Assembly: GCA_025360605.1 (NCBI GenBank)
Contig: JANYBV010000022.1
Coordinates: 62,001-126,000, forward strand
DNA length: 64,000 nucleotides
Source: Alphaproteobacteria bacterium
GTDB lineage: Bacteria; Pseudomonadota; Alphaproteobacteria; Rickettsiales; SXRF01
Direction: 5' to 3'
Shown here one piece after another: positions 18,013 to 26,333 of the stretch. The number at the start of each line of letters is the position of its first letter. Positions within the stretch are counted from its first letter, which is position 1. Made by a program: the position numbers and the translations under genes. The notes under the pieces are model-generated. The model was given only the letters and a program-made list of their open reading frames with translations. It made no database searches and was not told the origin of the DNA.

Positions 18013-18471
18013 TTGAAACAAATTTACACAGATTCCATTTTGTTGATTGAACGTCTGCACAGGCGCTTTCTTGATGTTATCAAGACCGAGCTTGACCGTC
18101 TTAAGATTGATGATGTGAACAACATCCAGACCTTGATCCTTTATAATATCAGTGCCGAGCAGCTGACTATCGGCGAGTTGACGAACCGTGGTTACTATCT
18201 TGGCTCCAACGTTTCCTACAATGTGAAAAAGCTGGTTGAGAACGCCTACCTCGTTCAGGAACGCGCACCGCATGACAAGCGTTCAACACGCATTAAGCTG
18301 TCTGATAAGGGGCTTGATCTGTGTAAGAAGATTGACGAGCTTTATCAGCGTAACGTGGATTCTATTTCCAAGGAACTCGACACCGAAGCGTTCAGCCATC
18401 TGAATAAAACGCTGACGATGCTTGAGCATTTCTGGACGGATTACATCAACAATATCTATAAAGTGAAATAA
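18013..18471 (+). CDS. MarR-family transcriptional regulator (LdtR-like)
   Basis: This is a 152-residue winged-helix protein of the MarR superfamily. The recognition region LTIGELTNRGYYLGSNVSYNVKKLVE and the wing VQERAPHDKRSTRIKLSDKG are clear, flanked by dimerisation helices. The sequence is close in pattern to alphaproteobacterial LdtR, which controls an L,D-transpeptidase and stress genes. The reading frame starts at TTG 18013, with AAGAGGC upstream as ribosome-binding site. It is transcribed towards recG with 5 bases between the stops, and an inverted repeat covers both ends. Confidence 0.85.
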   Translation: MKQIYTDSILLIERLHRRFLDVIKTELDRLKIDDVNNIQTLILYNISAEQLTIGELTNRGYYLGSNVSYNVKKLVENAYLVQERAPHDKRSTRIKLSDKGLDLCKKIDELYQRNVDSISKELDTEAFSHLNKTLTMLEHFWTDYINNIYKVK

Positions 18472-18480
18472 CCACTTTAT
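18458..18480. terminator. Inverted repeat between the convergent marR-like and recG genes
   Basis: ATAAAGTG (18458-18465) and CACTTTAT (18473-18480) form a perfect 8-bp stem around a 7-nt loop that spans the marR-like stop codon and reaches the recG stop. It is symmetrical and A/T-rich without a long T-run, so it could act weakly in both directions. Confidence 0.35.
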
Positions 18481-20642
18481 CCAAATAGCTGCATCAAAGT
18501 GCTTAGCGCCTTGCCGCGTGCGGAGTGCAGTTCGGGATCTTTTTTCAGGAATTCAGTTGCATCCTGTCTTGCTTGTTCAAGCAACTGGCGGTGTTCGATC
18601 AGGTGCGTAAAGATAAACCGTGGCAATCCGCTCTGGCGGCTGCCCAATAAATCACCCCCTCCGCGTATTTGCAGATCGGCTTCGGCTATCATGAACCCGT
18701 CATCACTGTCACGCAATGTCGCCAGACGGCTGCGCGATACCTCGCTGGCGCGGTCGCTGTAGAGTAATACACACGAAGAGGGCTTACTGCCACGCCCCAC
18801 ACGCCCGCGCAGCTGATGCAGCTGTGAAAGCCCGAAACGCTCTGCCTTTTCGATGATGATGATGGTGGCATCGCGCACATCCACGCCCACTTCTACCACC
18901 GTAGTTGCCACCAGCAATCGCGTTTCACCGCTGGCGAAGCGTTTCATCTCGCCGTCGCGCTGGTCGTTTTTCATCCGGCCATGCACCAGTCCCACGATGC
19001 CACCAAAGCGTGTCTTGAATTCGGTAAAGCGCGTTTCGGCGGCAGCAATATCATTGTCAGGGGTGAGTTCCAGCTCGCCTTCGGTTTCCTTTTCTTCAAT
19101 CAGCGGGCATATCCAGTATATCTTTTCTCCCTTACCCAACACTTCCTTCATGCGGTCCATCATGTCCTCATAGCGCGACAGGGGAATCACACGGGTGGTG
19201 ATCTTCAGGCGCTCTGCCGGTTTTTCTTTCAGCAGCGAACAATCCATATCGCCGTACATGGTCATGGTGAGCGAACGGGGGATGGGGGTGGCGGTCATAT
19301 GCAGCAGGTGAGGGGTGTTACCCTTCGCGGTTAACGCCATGCGCTGCGCCACGCCGAAGCGGTGTTGTTCGTCGATGACGACGAGTGCCAGCTGGCTGAA
19401 AATAACATGCTCCTGAAACAGGGCGTGTGTGCCAACCACAATCGTTATGGTGCCATTGGCGATTTCTTCCAGCACGGCTTGGCGTGCTTTTCCTTTGACG
19501 CTTCCCGTCAACAGCCCCACTTTGATACCAAGCCCTGCGGTGAGCTTGGTGAGGGTTTCATAATGTTGCTGTGCAATAATTTCGGTAGGAACCATCAGCG
19601 CGGATTGCAGCGACTGTTCAGCCGCGCGCAGCATGGCGAATAATGCCACAATGGTTTTGCCACTTCCGACATCACCTTGCAGCAATCGCCCCATGCGTCT
19701 GCCGGATTCCATATCGGCGTAAATTTCTTTCAACACATCGAGCTGGCCTTGCGTGAGTGTAAACGGAAGGCTGGCCGACAATTTGCCGCTGAGTGTACCG
19801 TTGCCTTTGATAACAACGCTGGCCTGCCGCTGCATATTGCGCCGCAATATCGCAAGGTATAGCTGGTTGGCGAGCATTTCATCGTAGGCAAGCCGCTTGC
19901 GCGCCGCGCTTACGGGCATCAGGTCTTCGGCGGTTTCGGGGTGGTGGGCTTTTCGTAACGCCGATTTCCAGTCAGGAAAATCAGGAAAGGGCGGAAAGGA
20001 AGCGTCAATCCATTCCGGAAAATCGGGTAATTTTTCTAGTGCTGTGGCGACATATTTACCGATTCTCTTGGAGGTGAGGCCGATGGTTAGCGGGTATACC
20101 GGTTCTTGTGTCTGCACATTCTGTATTTTGTCCACCGTGGTGATGATATCGGGGTGGGACATTTGCAGGCGGTGGTCAAAATGCTCGGTCCGGCCGCTGA
20201 TGACGCGCGTGCTGCCCAGCGGGAGGGATTGTTTGATGTAATCCGTATGTGCGTGGTAGAAAATTAAGGTAATCGTGCCGCTGTCGTTGGAGCATTCGAC
20301 CTTATAGGGGCGCTTGCCGCCACGGTAACCCGCAGAAGGCGGGTGATGGGAATCAACCTCAACAATAAACGTGGCGATCACCCCGTCCGGCGCTTCGCTG
20401 AGCGGGCAGGTGAAGCGGCGGTCAATCAGGTTTACCGGTAAATGAAATAGTAAATCCCGAACAATGGGTACGTTGCTTCCCGATGCTGAAGTGCCAGCGG
20501 GCAGTAGCCGTGCCAAAGCCTGCCCTGTGGCGGCACCCAATCCCTTGATTCTTGTGACGGAAGAAAACAAGAAAAATAAGGATTCATCACGCATTTCTGC
20601 GACGGGTGAAGTTTCTTCAGGGCGGCAATCGATGTTGACCAT
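18477..20642 (-). CDS. recG: ATP-dependent DNA helicase RecG
   Basis: RecG is a superfamily-2 branch-migration helicase that remodels stalled forks and R-loops. The N-terminal wedge/OB part begins around RIKGLGAATGQALARLLP. The motor shows Walker A GDVGSGKT, the DEQH box in LVVIDEQHRFGVAQR, motif III MTATPIPRSL, and motif VI QLRGRVGRGSKPS. The C-terminal TRG motif region is DLQIRGGGDLLGSRQSG. At 721 aa the annotated start is a little long. The ATG at 20594 (MRDESLFFLF) would give 705 aa and fits relatives better, but neither start has a clear ribosome-binding site. It is divergent from trpG. Confidence 0.96.
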   Translation of the reverse strand: MVNIDCRPEETSPVAEMRDESLFFLFSSVTRIKGLGAATGQALARLLPAGTSASGSNVPIVRDLLFHLPVNLIDRRFTCPLSEAPDGVIATFIVEVDSHHPPSAGYRGGKRPYKVECSNDSGTITLIFYHAHTDYIKQSLPLGSTRVISGRTEHFDHRLQMSHPDIITTVDKIQNVQTQEPVYPLTIGLTSKRIGKYVATALEKLPDFPEWIDASFPPFPDFPDWKSALRKAHHPETAEDLMPVSAARKRLAYDEMLANQLYLAILRRNMQRQASVVIKGNGTLSGKLSASLPFTLTQGQLDVLKEIYADMESGRRMGRLLQGDVGSGKTIVALFAMLRAAEQSLQSALMVPTEIIAQQHYETLTKLTAGLGIKVGLLTGSVKGKARQAVLEEIANGTITIVVGTHALFQEHVIFSQLALVVIDEQHRFGVAQRMALTAKGNTPHLLHMTATPIPRSLTMTMYGDMDCSLLKEKPAERLKITTRVIPLSRYEDMMDRMKEVLGKGEKIYWICPLIEEKETEGELELTPDNDIAAAETRFTEFKTRFGGIVGLVHGRMKNDQRDGEMKRFASGETRLLVATTVVEVGVDVRDATIIIIEKAERFGLSQLHQLRGRVGRGSKPSSCVLLYSDRASEVSRSRLATLRDSDDGFMIAEADLQIRGGGDLLGSRQSGLPRFIFTHLIEHRQLLEQARQDATEFLKKDPELHSARGKALSTLMQLFG

Positions 20643-20691
20643 CGGGCTTATTCACTATAGTTTTCCAGATAAATACACATAACAGCTTATA

Positions 20692-21270
20692 ATGATTATG
20701 AAAATAATACTCTTAGATAATTATGACAGCTTCACCTATAACCTTTTGCATTATATAGGTGAACTTGGTGCCGAAGTGGCCACCTTCCGTAATGACAAGG
20801 TGACGGTGGACGAGATTGCCGCCATGAAACCGGACGGTATTGTCATTTCGCCCGGCCCCGGAACACCGCAGCAATCCGGCATCTGCCTTGAGCTGATTAA
20901 AACACTGTCCGGAAAAATACCGATTTTTGGCGTGTGCTTAGGAATGCAGGCAATGGGGGAAGCCTTTGGTGGAAAAGTGGTGCGCGCACCGACACCGATG
21001 CACGGTAAAGTCAGCGGCATTTACCACGAGGGGCGCACCGTTTTTAAAGGGTTGCCTATTCCTTTTAAAGCCACCCGCTATCATTCGCTGGTGGTTGAAC
21101 GCAGCAGCCTGCCGGATTGTCTTGAAATCACGGCTATTACCGCCGATGACGGGTTGATTATGGGGCTGTCGCACAAGCAACACATAACGCACGGCGTGCA
21201 GTTCCACCCTGAAAGTATTGCTTCGGAACATGGCCACGATATCATTAAAAACTTTCTCGATATGCTATAG
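20692..21270 (+). CDS. trpG: Anthranilate / aminodeoxychorismate synthase glutamine amidotransferase
   Basis: This is a class I glutamine amidotransferase that supplies ammonia to TrpE (anthranilate) or PabB. The oxyanion loop SPGPGTP, nucleophile C82 in FGVCLGMQ, and the H172/E174 pair in QFHPES are intact. The 192-aa length is normal. The start may be this ATG or the one two codons later. trpD begins 11 bases downstream and trpC follows, so it most likely serves tryptophan synthesis. TrpE is not in the window, and PabA dual use is possible. Confidence 0.94.
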   Translation: MIMKIILLDNYDSFTYNLLHYIGELGAEVATFRNDKVTVDEIAAMKPDGIVISPGPGTPQQSGICLELIKTLSGKIPIFGVCLGMQAMGEAFGGKVVRAPTPMHGKVSGIYHEGRTVFKGLPIPFKATRYHSLVVERSSLPDCLEITAITADDGLIMGLSHKQHITHGVQFHPESIASEHGHDIIKNFLDML

Positions 21271-21281
21271 CAGACCAGACT

Positions 21282-22307
21282 ATGTCCGATCACGTTATGC
21301 ACCAAGTCCTTGCCCTGTTAGCCGATGGTAAAAACCTGCCACATGATACGGCGGTGCGGGCGTTTCAGGTTATTATGAACGGTGGCGCTACGCCTGCGCA
21401 AATGGGCGCGTTCCTTATGGCGCTGCGGCTTAAGGGCGAAACGGTGGAAGAAATAAGCGCGGGCGCACTTGCCATGCGCGTGAAGGCGCAAAAAATCAAA
21501 GCTCCCGAAGGAGCTATCGACACCTGCGGCACGGGCGGGGATTCCAAAGGGACCTTCAATATTTCTACAGCGGTGGCGTTTGTGCTGGCGGCCTGTGATG
21601 TTCCTGTGGCCAAGCACGGCAATCGCTCCGTGTCCTCGTTATCTGGCTCGGCGGATGTGCTTACGGCGCTGGGTGTGAAAGTGGATGCGGAACCGGTAGT
21701 GGTCGAGCGCTGTTTAGCGCAATGCGGCATTTGTTTTATTATGGCCCCTAAATTCCACCCTGCCATGCGCCATGTAGCACCTGTGCGTCAGGAGCTGGGG
21801 CTAAGGACTATTTTCAATCTGCTTGGGCCACTCTCCAATCCTGCTGCACCGAGCTATCAGTTGCTCGGAGTGTATGCTGAAAAATGGCTGGAGCCAATGG
21901 CTCGTGTGTTAAAAGAATTGGGAACTAAAGCGGCGTGGGTGGTGCATGGCCATGGCGGGCTCGATGAGCTATCGCTATCCGGCCCCTCATCTGTCGCGCA
22001 ATTAAAGGATGGTGTCATCAGTTCGTTTAGCGTGTCACCGGAAGATGCCGGTTTGCCGCAATCCTCTATCGAAGACATCAAGGGGAATGACTCCTATTAC
22101 AATGCTAAAAAGATGGTTGAGGCATTATCCGGCGCTGAAAGTGCCTATCGCAATGCGATTGTCTATAACGCTGCGGCGGGATTAGTGATTGCTGGAAAGG
22201 CGGCCAGCCTGAAAGAAGGTGTCGCTATGGCGCAGCAAGCGATCGATTCCGGTGTGGCGCACAACAAGCTCAAAAAATTGATTGAAATAAGCCACGAAAA
22301 ACCATGA
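21282..22307 (+). CDS. trpD: Anthranilate phosphoribosyltransferase
   Basis: TrpD transfers phosphoribose from PRPP to anthranilate. Conserved blocks are TCGTGGDSKGTFNIST (PRPP diphosphate loop), VAKHGNRSVSSLSGSADVL, MAPKFHPAMRHVAPVRQELG, and RTIFNLLGPLSNPA. The 341-aa length is typical. It is 11 bases after trpG, and its stop overlaps the start of a degraded glycosyltransferase ORF by 4 bases (ATGA). The real next gene, trpC, starts about 300 bases later. Confidence 0.96.
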   Translation: MSDHVMHQVLALLADGKNLPHDTAVRAFQVIMNGGATPAQMGAFLMALRLKGETVEEISAGALAMRVKAQKIKAPEGAIDTCGTGGDSKGTFNISTAVAFVLAACDVPVAKHGNRSVSSLSGSADVLTALGVKVDAEPVVVERCLAQCGICFIMAPKFHPAMRHVAPVRQELGLRTIFNLLGPLSNPAAPSYQLLGVYAEKWLEPMARVLKELGTKAAWVVHGHGGLDELSLSGPSSVAQLKDGVISSFSVSPEDAGLPQSSIEDIKGNDSYYNAKKMVEALSGAESAYRNAIVYNAAAGLVIAGKAASLKEGVAMAQQAIDSGVAHNKLKKLIEISHEKP

Positions 22308-22525
22308 AAAACTTTCTGGCGGACATTCCTGACAGTAAACGCATCACCCTAGCGGTAAGTGCTGTGTTGATGCTTGTTGTGATTTGTCTGCAGGTTCACA
22401 TGATCTGCACGCACGTATTTTGGCGTGACGAGCTGCAATCCCACCTCATAGCGGCGGATTCAAAAAGCCTCGGGGATCTGGTTCATAACACCCGTTATGA
22501 GGGGCATCCTGTTTTAATGGGATGA
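22304..22525 (+). pseudogene. 5' remnant of a polytopic glycosyltransferase between trpD and trpC
   Basis: The ORF encodes 73 residues: a short cytosolic start, one membrane helix (about 15-38), then FWRDELQSHLIAADSKSLGD and RYEGHPV. That is the start of multi-spanning glycosyl/mannosyltransferases, in which a Trp-Arg-Asp-Glu motif follows the first helix and Glu-Gly-His-Pro precedes a Trp. Here the frame stops right after EGHPVL. Removing one A near 22519 would restore EGHPVLW, but the following codons are unrelated. The gene therefore seems frameshifted and then deleted, leaving only the stub. Its ATG overlaps the trpD stop, so the stub may still be translated. Confidence 0.6.
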
Positions 22526-22611
22526 TGGAAGGAGTGCGTGTGTACAAAATTACTGCGGCTTCGACGGAGCATAAAAGAGCGCCGATGTGCCAATAATTTT
22601 TCGAGAAATAT

Positions 22612-23412
22612 ATGTCTGATGTGCTTGCGGAAATTTGTGCTTTAAAGCGTGACCATGTATTGAAATGCAAGGCGGCGATGTCCGAGCGTTTTTTGATGCA
22701 GATCATTCAGCATGGTGACCAGCCACGCGGATTTCATGATGCCCTGAAGGCCAAGGCTTCAGCACATCGGTTTGGGTTGATCGCGGAAATCAAAAAGGGT
22801 TCACCGAGCAAAGGAACTATCAGGCCGGATTTCGATCCGGTGGTGCTGGCGAAGGCCTATCAGGAGGGCGGAGCAGCGTGCCTTTCCGTGCTAACGGATG
22901 TTCCTTATTTTCAGGGGAATGACCAGTATCTGATGATGGCGCGCGAGTCGGTTCGTTTACCGGTGTTGCGCAAGGATTTTATGCTGGATCCGTACCAAAT
23001 TTTGGAATCACGGGCTTTGGGGGCGGATTGCATTTTGTTAATTATGGCTGCACTTGAGGTGTCCCAAGCCGTGGAGCTGGAGGCGGCAGCGTTTGAGTTG
23101 GGCATGGATGTGTTGGTTGAAGTGCATGATGAAGGCGAGATGGAGCAGGCGCTTTCCAACCTGAAATCAACACTTATTGGTATAAATAACCGAAACTTAA
23201 AGACTCTGGTGGTGAATCTTGAGACAACAGAGATTTTAGTGAAAATGGTTCCATCCTCTATGACGTGCGTGTGTGAAAGTGGCATTGTCACGCATGAAGA
23301 CGTGTTGAGGATCGAAGAATGCGGTGTTTCAAGCTTTTTGGTTGGAGAATCCTTGATGCGCCAGCAGGATGTAACATCTGCGACCCGAAAGCTGCTTGGG
23401 ATTGAAAAATAA
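22612..23412 (+). CDS. trpC: Indole-3-glycerol phosphate synthase
   Basis: TrpC closes the indole ring from CdRP in a TIM barrel. Conserved elements are LIAEIKKGSPSKG (catalytic Lys and substrate loop), VLTDVPYFQG, LRKDFMLDPYQILESRALGADCILLI, GINNRNLKTL, and ESGIVTHEDV. The 266-aa length is typical. It follows the glycosyltransferase stub by 86 bases and ends at a probable intrinsic terminator, then tRNA-Arg. Confidence 0.96.
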   Translation: MSDVLAEICALKRDHVLKCKAAMSERFLMQIIQHGDQPRGFHDALKAKASAHRFGLIAEIKKGSPSKGTIRPDFDPVVLAKAYQEGGAACLSVLTDVPYFQGNDQYLMMARESVRLPVLRKDFMLDPYQILESRALGADCILLIMAALEVSQAVELEAAAFELGMDVLVEVHDEGEMEQALSNLKSTLIGINNRNLKTLVVNLETTEILVKMVPSSMTCVCESGIVTHEDVLRIEECGVSSFLVGESLMRQQDVTSATRKLLGIEK

Positions 23413-23451
23413 GCTAATTGTGCCAATCGGATAGTATAATTAGCATTTTTT
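23413..23451 (+). terminator. Terminator after trpC
   Basis: GCTAATT (23413-23419), directly after the trpC stop, pairs with AATTAGC (23438-23444) across an 18-nt loop and is followed by ATTTTTT. The stem is A/T-rich, so strength is uncertain. Its position between trpC and the tRNA gene fits the end of the trp transcript. Confidence 0.5.
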
Positions 23452-23509
23452 ACATTTTGCCCTTGTTTTTTGTGTGTTTTTTGTTACGTTGCGCCTCCGT
23501 TTCGTATGT

Positions 23510-23586
23510 GCACCCGTAGCTCAGCTGGATAGAGCATCTGACTACGAATCAGAAGGCCGGGCGTTCGAATCGCTCCGGGTGCGCCA
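23510..23586 (+). tRNA. tRNA-Arg (anticodon ACG)
   Basis: A full cloverleaf is readable: acceptor GCACCCG pairs with CGGGTGC, the D-arm is in GCTCAGCTGGATAGAGC, the anticodon stem TCTGA/TCAGA carries loop CTACGAA (anticodon ACG, read as inosine-CG), the T-loop is TTCGAAT, and CCA is encoded after discriminator G. It reads CGU-type arginine codons. A phage-like gene cassette begins 149 bases downstream, as is common for integration next to tRNA genes. Confidence 0.97.
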
Positions 23587-23735
23587 TTCTCCCCTCATAT
23601 CGTTATACGCTAGAACCCCCCACTCGTATTTTGTCATTTTTAGGCCCTTCCCGAGCATTAACCCTGCTTATAGTTTGGTAGTTAAGAGGCGTATTGCCAC
23701 AACACCCATCACTTAGGCCATTGAAAGGGATTCTC

Positions 23736-24098
23736 ATGCCATCATCACAACAATTCCAGCCCATCGACAGTTACGATCTGGTGGCGCTCATCGGGAACGG
23801 AACCGCCACCAGCCAGCAGATTGATCTGGCGGGGAATACGCTCTGCGGGCTGTTTATTCCAGCCGCTTTTACCGGAACCACGCTTAAAATTTTGGCGGCT
23901 TCCACCAGCGGCGGGAGCAATGCTGTAGTGCAAAAAGACGAGGTGGGTGGCGGTGATTATGCCATCACGGTCACCGTAGGCAAATATGTACCAATCACCA
24001 ATCTTGGTATTCTGGCAGGCGCACGTTTTATCACGCTTTCGAGCTCATCGAATGAAGCGGCTGACCGCTTAATCACGTTGGCGGTGAGGCCGGTATGA
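23736..24098 (+). CDS. Phage-like structural protein (120 aa)
   Basis: This is a small beta-rich protein with Ala/Gly/Thr-rich composition and no signal peptide. The segment DLAGNTLCGLFIPAAFTGTTLKILAAST resembles small virion-associated proteins coded just before tail fibre genes, but I cannot name a family. The ATG at 23736 is chosen because AAGGGA lies 6 bases before it. The TTG start further upstream has none. Its stop overlaps the ATG of the next 37-aa ORF (ATGA). It is the first of four tightly packed genes. Confidence 0.6.
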   Translation: MPSSQQFQPIDSYDLVALIGNGTATSQQIDLAGNTLCGLFIPAAFTGTTLKILAASTSGGSNAVVQKDEVGGGDYAITVTVGKYVPITNLGILAGARFITLSSSSNEAADRLITLAVRPV

Positions 24099-24208
24099 GC
24101 AATTTATTCACATTTTTTGTAAAGCCTAAAGCCGCCAGCACCACCACATCGGGCGGGCTTAATTTTTCAATCGCCGGTAATTCCGGATTAGCTGCAGGAG
24201 TATTCTAA
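24095..24208 (+). CDS. 37-aa micro-protein in the phage-like cassette
   Basis: This short frame (starts MSNLFTFFVKPK, ends GNSGLAAGVF) begins in an ATGA overlap with the previous gene and ends in a TAATG overlap with the next one. That is the spacing seen through the whole cassette. The N-terminus is aromatic and basic; the rest is Ser/Thr/Gly-rich. It is too short for a domain call. Its tight coupling suggests that it is translated and not a gap. Confidence 0.5.
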   Translation: MSNLFTFFVKPKAASTTTSGGLNFSIAGNSGLAAGVF

Positions 24209-25056
24209 TGGTTTGGACAGCAACAACACTCAATCTCAAAGATGCGGCAGGCGCAACACAGCCGGTGATCGCCTATACGGATGGTACTAATTTTTCGTTC
24301 GCCCATCCGATTTTGGATAACACAGGTGCGGTCATCGCACCGGCGACACAAGGCACGCTCGCTTCGGTGCTGAGTGCCCTTCAGACCGCTATACCAGCGG
24401 GTGCGAACATCATCGGTAAACTCACCACCGACCAAACCACGCACGGCACCACCGACCTTGTGGCGGCGGATATCACCAAGGTGGGCGGCTCGGCCACTTC
24501 CTTGGGGCAGAAAGTCATGGCGTCATCATTTCCGGTGGCCTTTGCCAGTGACCAGTCTGCCATTCCGGCTCCTATACCCGCTGTTATTACCGGCACTGCC
24601 ATCACGCGCCCTGCCGACACGCTGGTGTATGCCGTAGGCGACTTGCTAGCCAGCAGCACCACGGCGGCAACGGTCAATGCCGCACCCACCACGGCAGCTG
24701 TGGCGAAAGCCAACGATCAGGCATTTACTGTTCTTAAATGCCGTCTCAAAAAATCCGGCACCAGCACTACCAATGCGATTTTCCGTGTGCATTGCTATAA
24801 AAACGCACCCACGGTGACCAATGGTGATAACGGTGTGTGGCTATCCACAGAATCGGGTTATCTCGGAGCGTTTGATATCACTATCGACCGTGCCTTTTCC
24901 GATGCTTCCGAAGGCGTTGGTATTCCTGATAAAGGCTCGACCATCAGCGGAACGCCCGCAACGGGCACGCAAACAATCTATTTCCTGATTGAGGTGCGGG
25001 CAGCGTACACGCCATCTTCCGCTGAAGTGTTCACCCCTTATTTCGAGATACAATAA
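24208..25056 (+). CDS. Phage-like virion protein (282 aa)
   Basis: This is a soluble protein of low complexity rich in Ala, Thr and Gly, typical of phage tail or head-decoration proteins. The N-terminal part ends near ADITKVGGSATSLGQKVMASSFPVAFASDQS, and that pattern is common in virion proteins coded beside tail fibres. The C-terminal part (AFTVLKCRLKKSGTS onward) looks like a compact beta-sandwich ending in FTPYFEIQ. The start is in a TAATG overlap with the micro-ORF, and the stop overlaps the next ATG by one base. A function in receptor binding or structure is inferred from context only. Confidence 0.6.
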   Translation: MVWTATTLNLKDAAGATQPVIAYTDGTNFSFAHPILDNTGAVIAPATQGTLASVLSALQTAIPAGANIIGKLTTDQTTHGTTDLVAADITKVGGSATSLGQKVMASSFPVAFASDQSAIPAPIPAVITGTAITRPADTLVYAVGDLLASSTTAATVNAAPTTAAVAKANDQAFTVLKCRLKKSGTSTTNAIFRVHCYKNAPTVTNGDNGVWLSTESGYLGAFDITIDRAFSDASEGVGIPDKGSTISGTPATGTQTIYFLIEVRAAYTPSSAEVFTPYFEIQ

Positions 25057-26267
25057 TGTTGCCATTACGCTGCGTTCAGGCTCCCCACTGGGTATTATCC
25101 GGTGCAAAATATGATCTGGATTTTGTCAACAACCGCTATTGGGGCGGTGCAGTGGTGTATGGGGCATGTACCACATCGTATGGGCGCATCCAGTCGCTTG
25201 TCAGTGGGCCGCAAAATAGTGTTTCGGCTGCCTATGCTCCGGACAGTAACGGTTTGCTGGTTCCAACTGCTGTGTTTGTGCCGCGTATCACCAAGGGATG
25301 TGGGCTATGGGCCAACAGGGCGTCCACCAACTCGGCGTTGTGGTGCCGCGACATGACCAACGTGGTATGGACGAAAACCAGCGTCACCGCCACCAAAAAC
25401 CAGACAGGTGCGGATGGTGTTGCCAATGCTGCGACCTCATTGACCGCCACCGCTGCCAACGGGACATGCCTGCAATCGATCACGCTGGCATCTGCCGCAT
25501 CGGTAACTTCGGCGTATGTCAAACGCCTGACGGGCAGCGGGGTGATCAACATGACGCAGGATAACGGAACGACATGGACGGCGATTACGTCCTCCATCAA
25601 TTCCGGCGGTTATACGCAGGTGAAAGTGCCGAGCGCTACGGTGTTGAATCCTACGGTTGGATTCCAGATCGTGACGTCCGGTGATGCGATTGCCGTGGAT
25701 TTTGTGCAGCAGGAAGGAGGCGTGTTACCTACGACTCCGTTGCTGACCACCAGTGCTGCGGTGGTGCGGTCGAACGAAGAACCATCGTTCAACGATCCGT
25801 CCGGTTCTTTTACCAGCGATGGCCTGCGCCTTATCAAAGAAGTGTTCGTCAATGGTTCGCCGTGGGCAGTGTGTGCGTCGTATTCCGGTTCTCCTGTAAG
25901 TAGTGGATTTCTGATTGCCAGCGACGGGCCACCCAGTATCGGTGGCGGTTGCGATGGCGGGGTGTTTAAGTTTCAGGGGGCTTCGACTGTCAATACAGGT
26001 GTCAGTGGCCTCGGTAATATCAACAAGGTCTGCGGGCGCGTGAACGGGCAGGGGGCAATCGCCGTTATCAATGGCGGCGCACTGAGTTCCTATGCCACGG
26101 GCGGCACGAATGTTCCGCAAGCGTTAGGCACTGCTATTACCCATTGCGGGTTGGGTAATAATGGTGCCGGAACTTCTTATGGCCCGTTGGACGGGTACAT
26201 ATCGCGGTTGACGTTATGGTCCAACAATGTGCCGTCGGATGGCCAGATGATTGACTTTACACGATAA
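25056..26267 (+). CDS. Phage tail-fibre-like protein with LamG-type C-terminal domain (403 aa)
   Basis: The protein starts with a short segment containing YDLDFVNNRYWGGAVVYG, then a carbohydrate-binding-like beta domain (about 90-215; Thr/Ala/Ser-rich, with TKTSVTATKNQTGADG and VKRLTGSG). A concanavalin/LamG-like domain follows (about 225-403) and ends in DGYISRLTLWSNNVPSDGQM, a motif seen at the end of such domains in phage tail or adsorption proteins. There is no signal peptide. It is the last gene of the cassette and is followed by the cob region after 66 bases. A role in binding to a surface glycan is likely if the cassette is from a phage. Confidence 0.65.
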   Translation: MLPLRCVQAPHWVLSGAKYDLDFVNNRYWGGAVVYGACTTSYGRIQSLVSGPQNSVSAAYAPDSNGLLVPTAVFVPRITKGCGLWANRASTNSALWCRDMTNVVWTKTSVTATKNQTGADGVANAATSLTATAANGTCLQSITLASAASVTSAYVKRLTGSGVINMTQDNGTTWTAITSSINSGGYTQVKVPSATVLNPTVGFQIVTSGDAIAVDFVQQEGGVLPTTPLLTTSAAVVRSNEEPSFNDPSGSFTSDGLRLIKEVFVNGSPWAVCASYSGSPVSSGFLIASDGPPSIGGGCDGGVFKFQGASTVNTGVSGLGNINKVCGRVNGQGAIAVINGGALSSYATGGTNVPQALGTAITHCGLGNNGAGTSYGPLDGYISRLTLWSNNVPSDGQMIDFTR

Positions 26268-26333
26268 AATAATGCTGTGAGGCGCTAAGAATCATTGTTA
26301 TACAGGAAGTCTCTAAATTACAGGAATGACTTC

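Noticed and set aside
23560-26333. Search for a direct repeat of the tRNA-Arg 3' end bounding the phage-like cassette
   Set aside because: No convincing second copy was seen at the end of the cassette, so integration at tRNA-Arg is not supported by an att pair.
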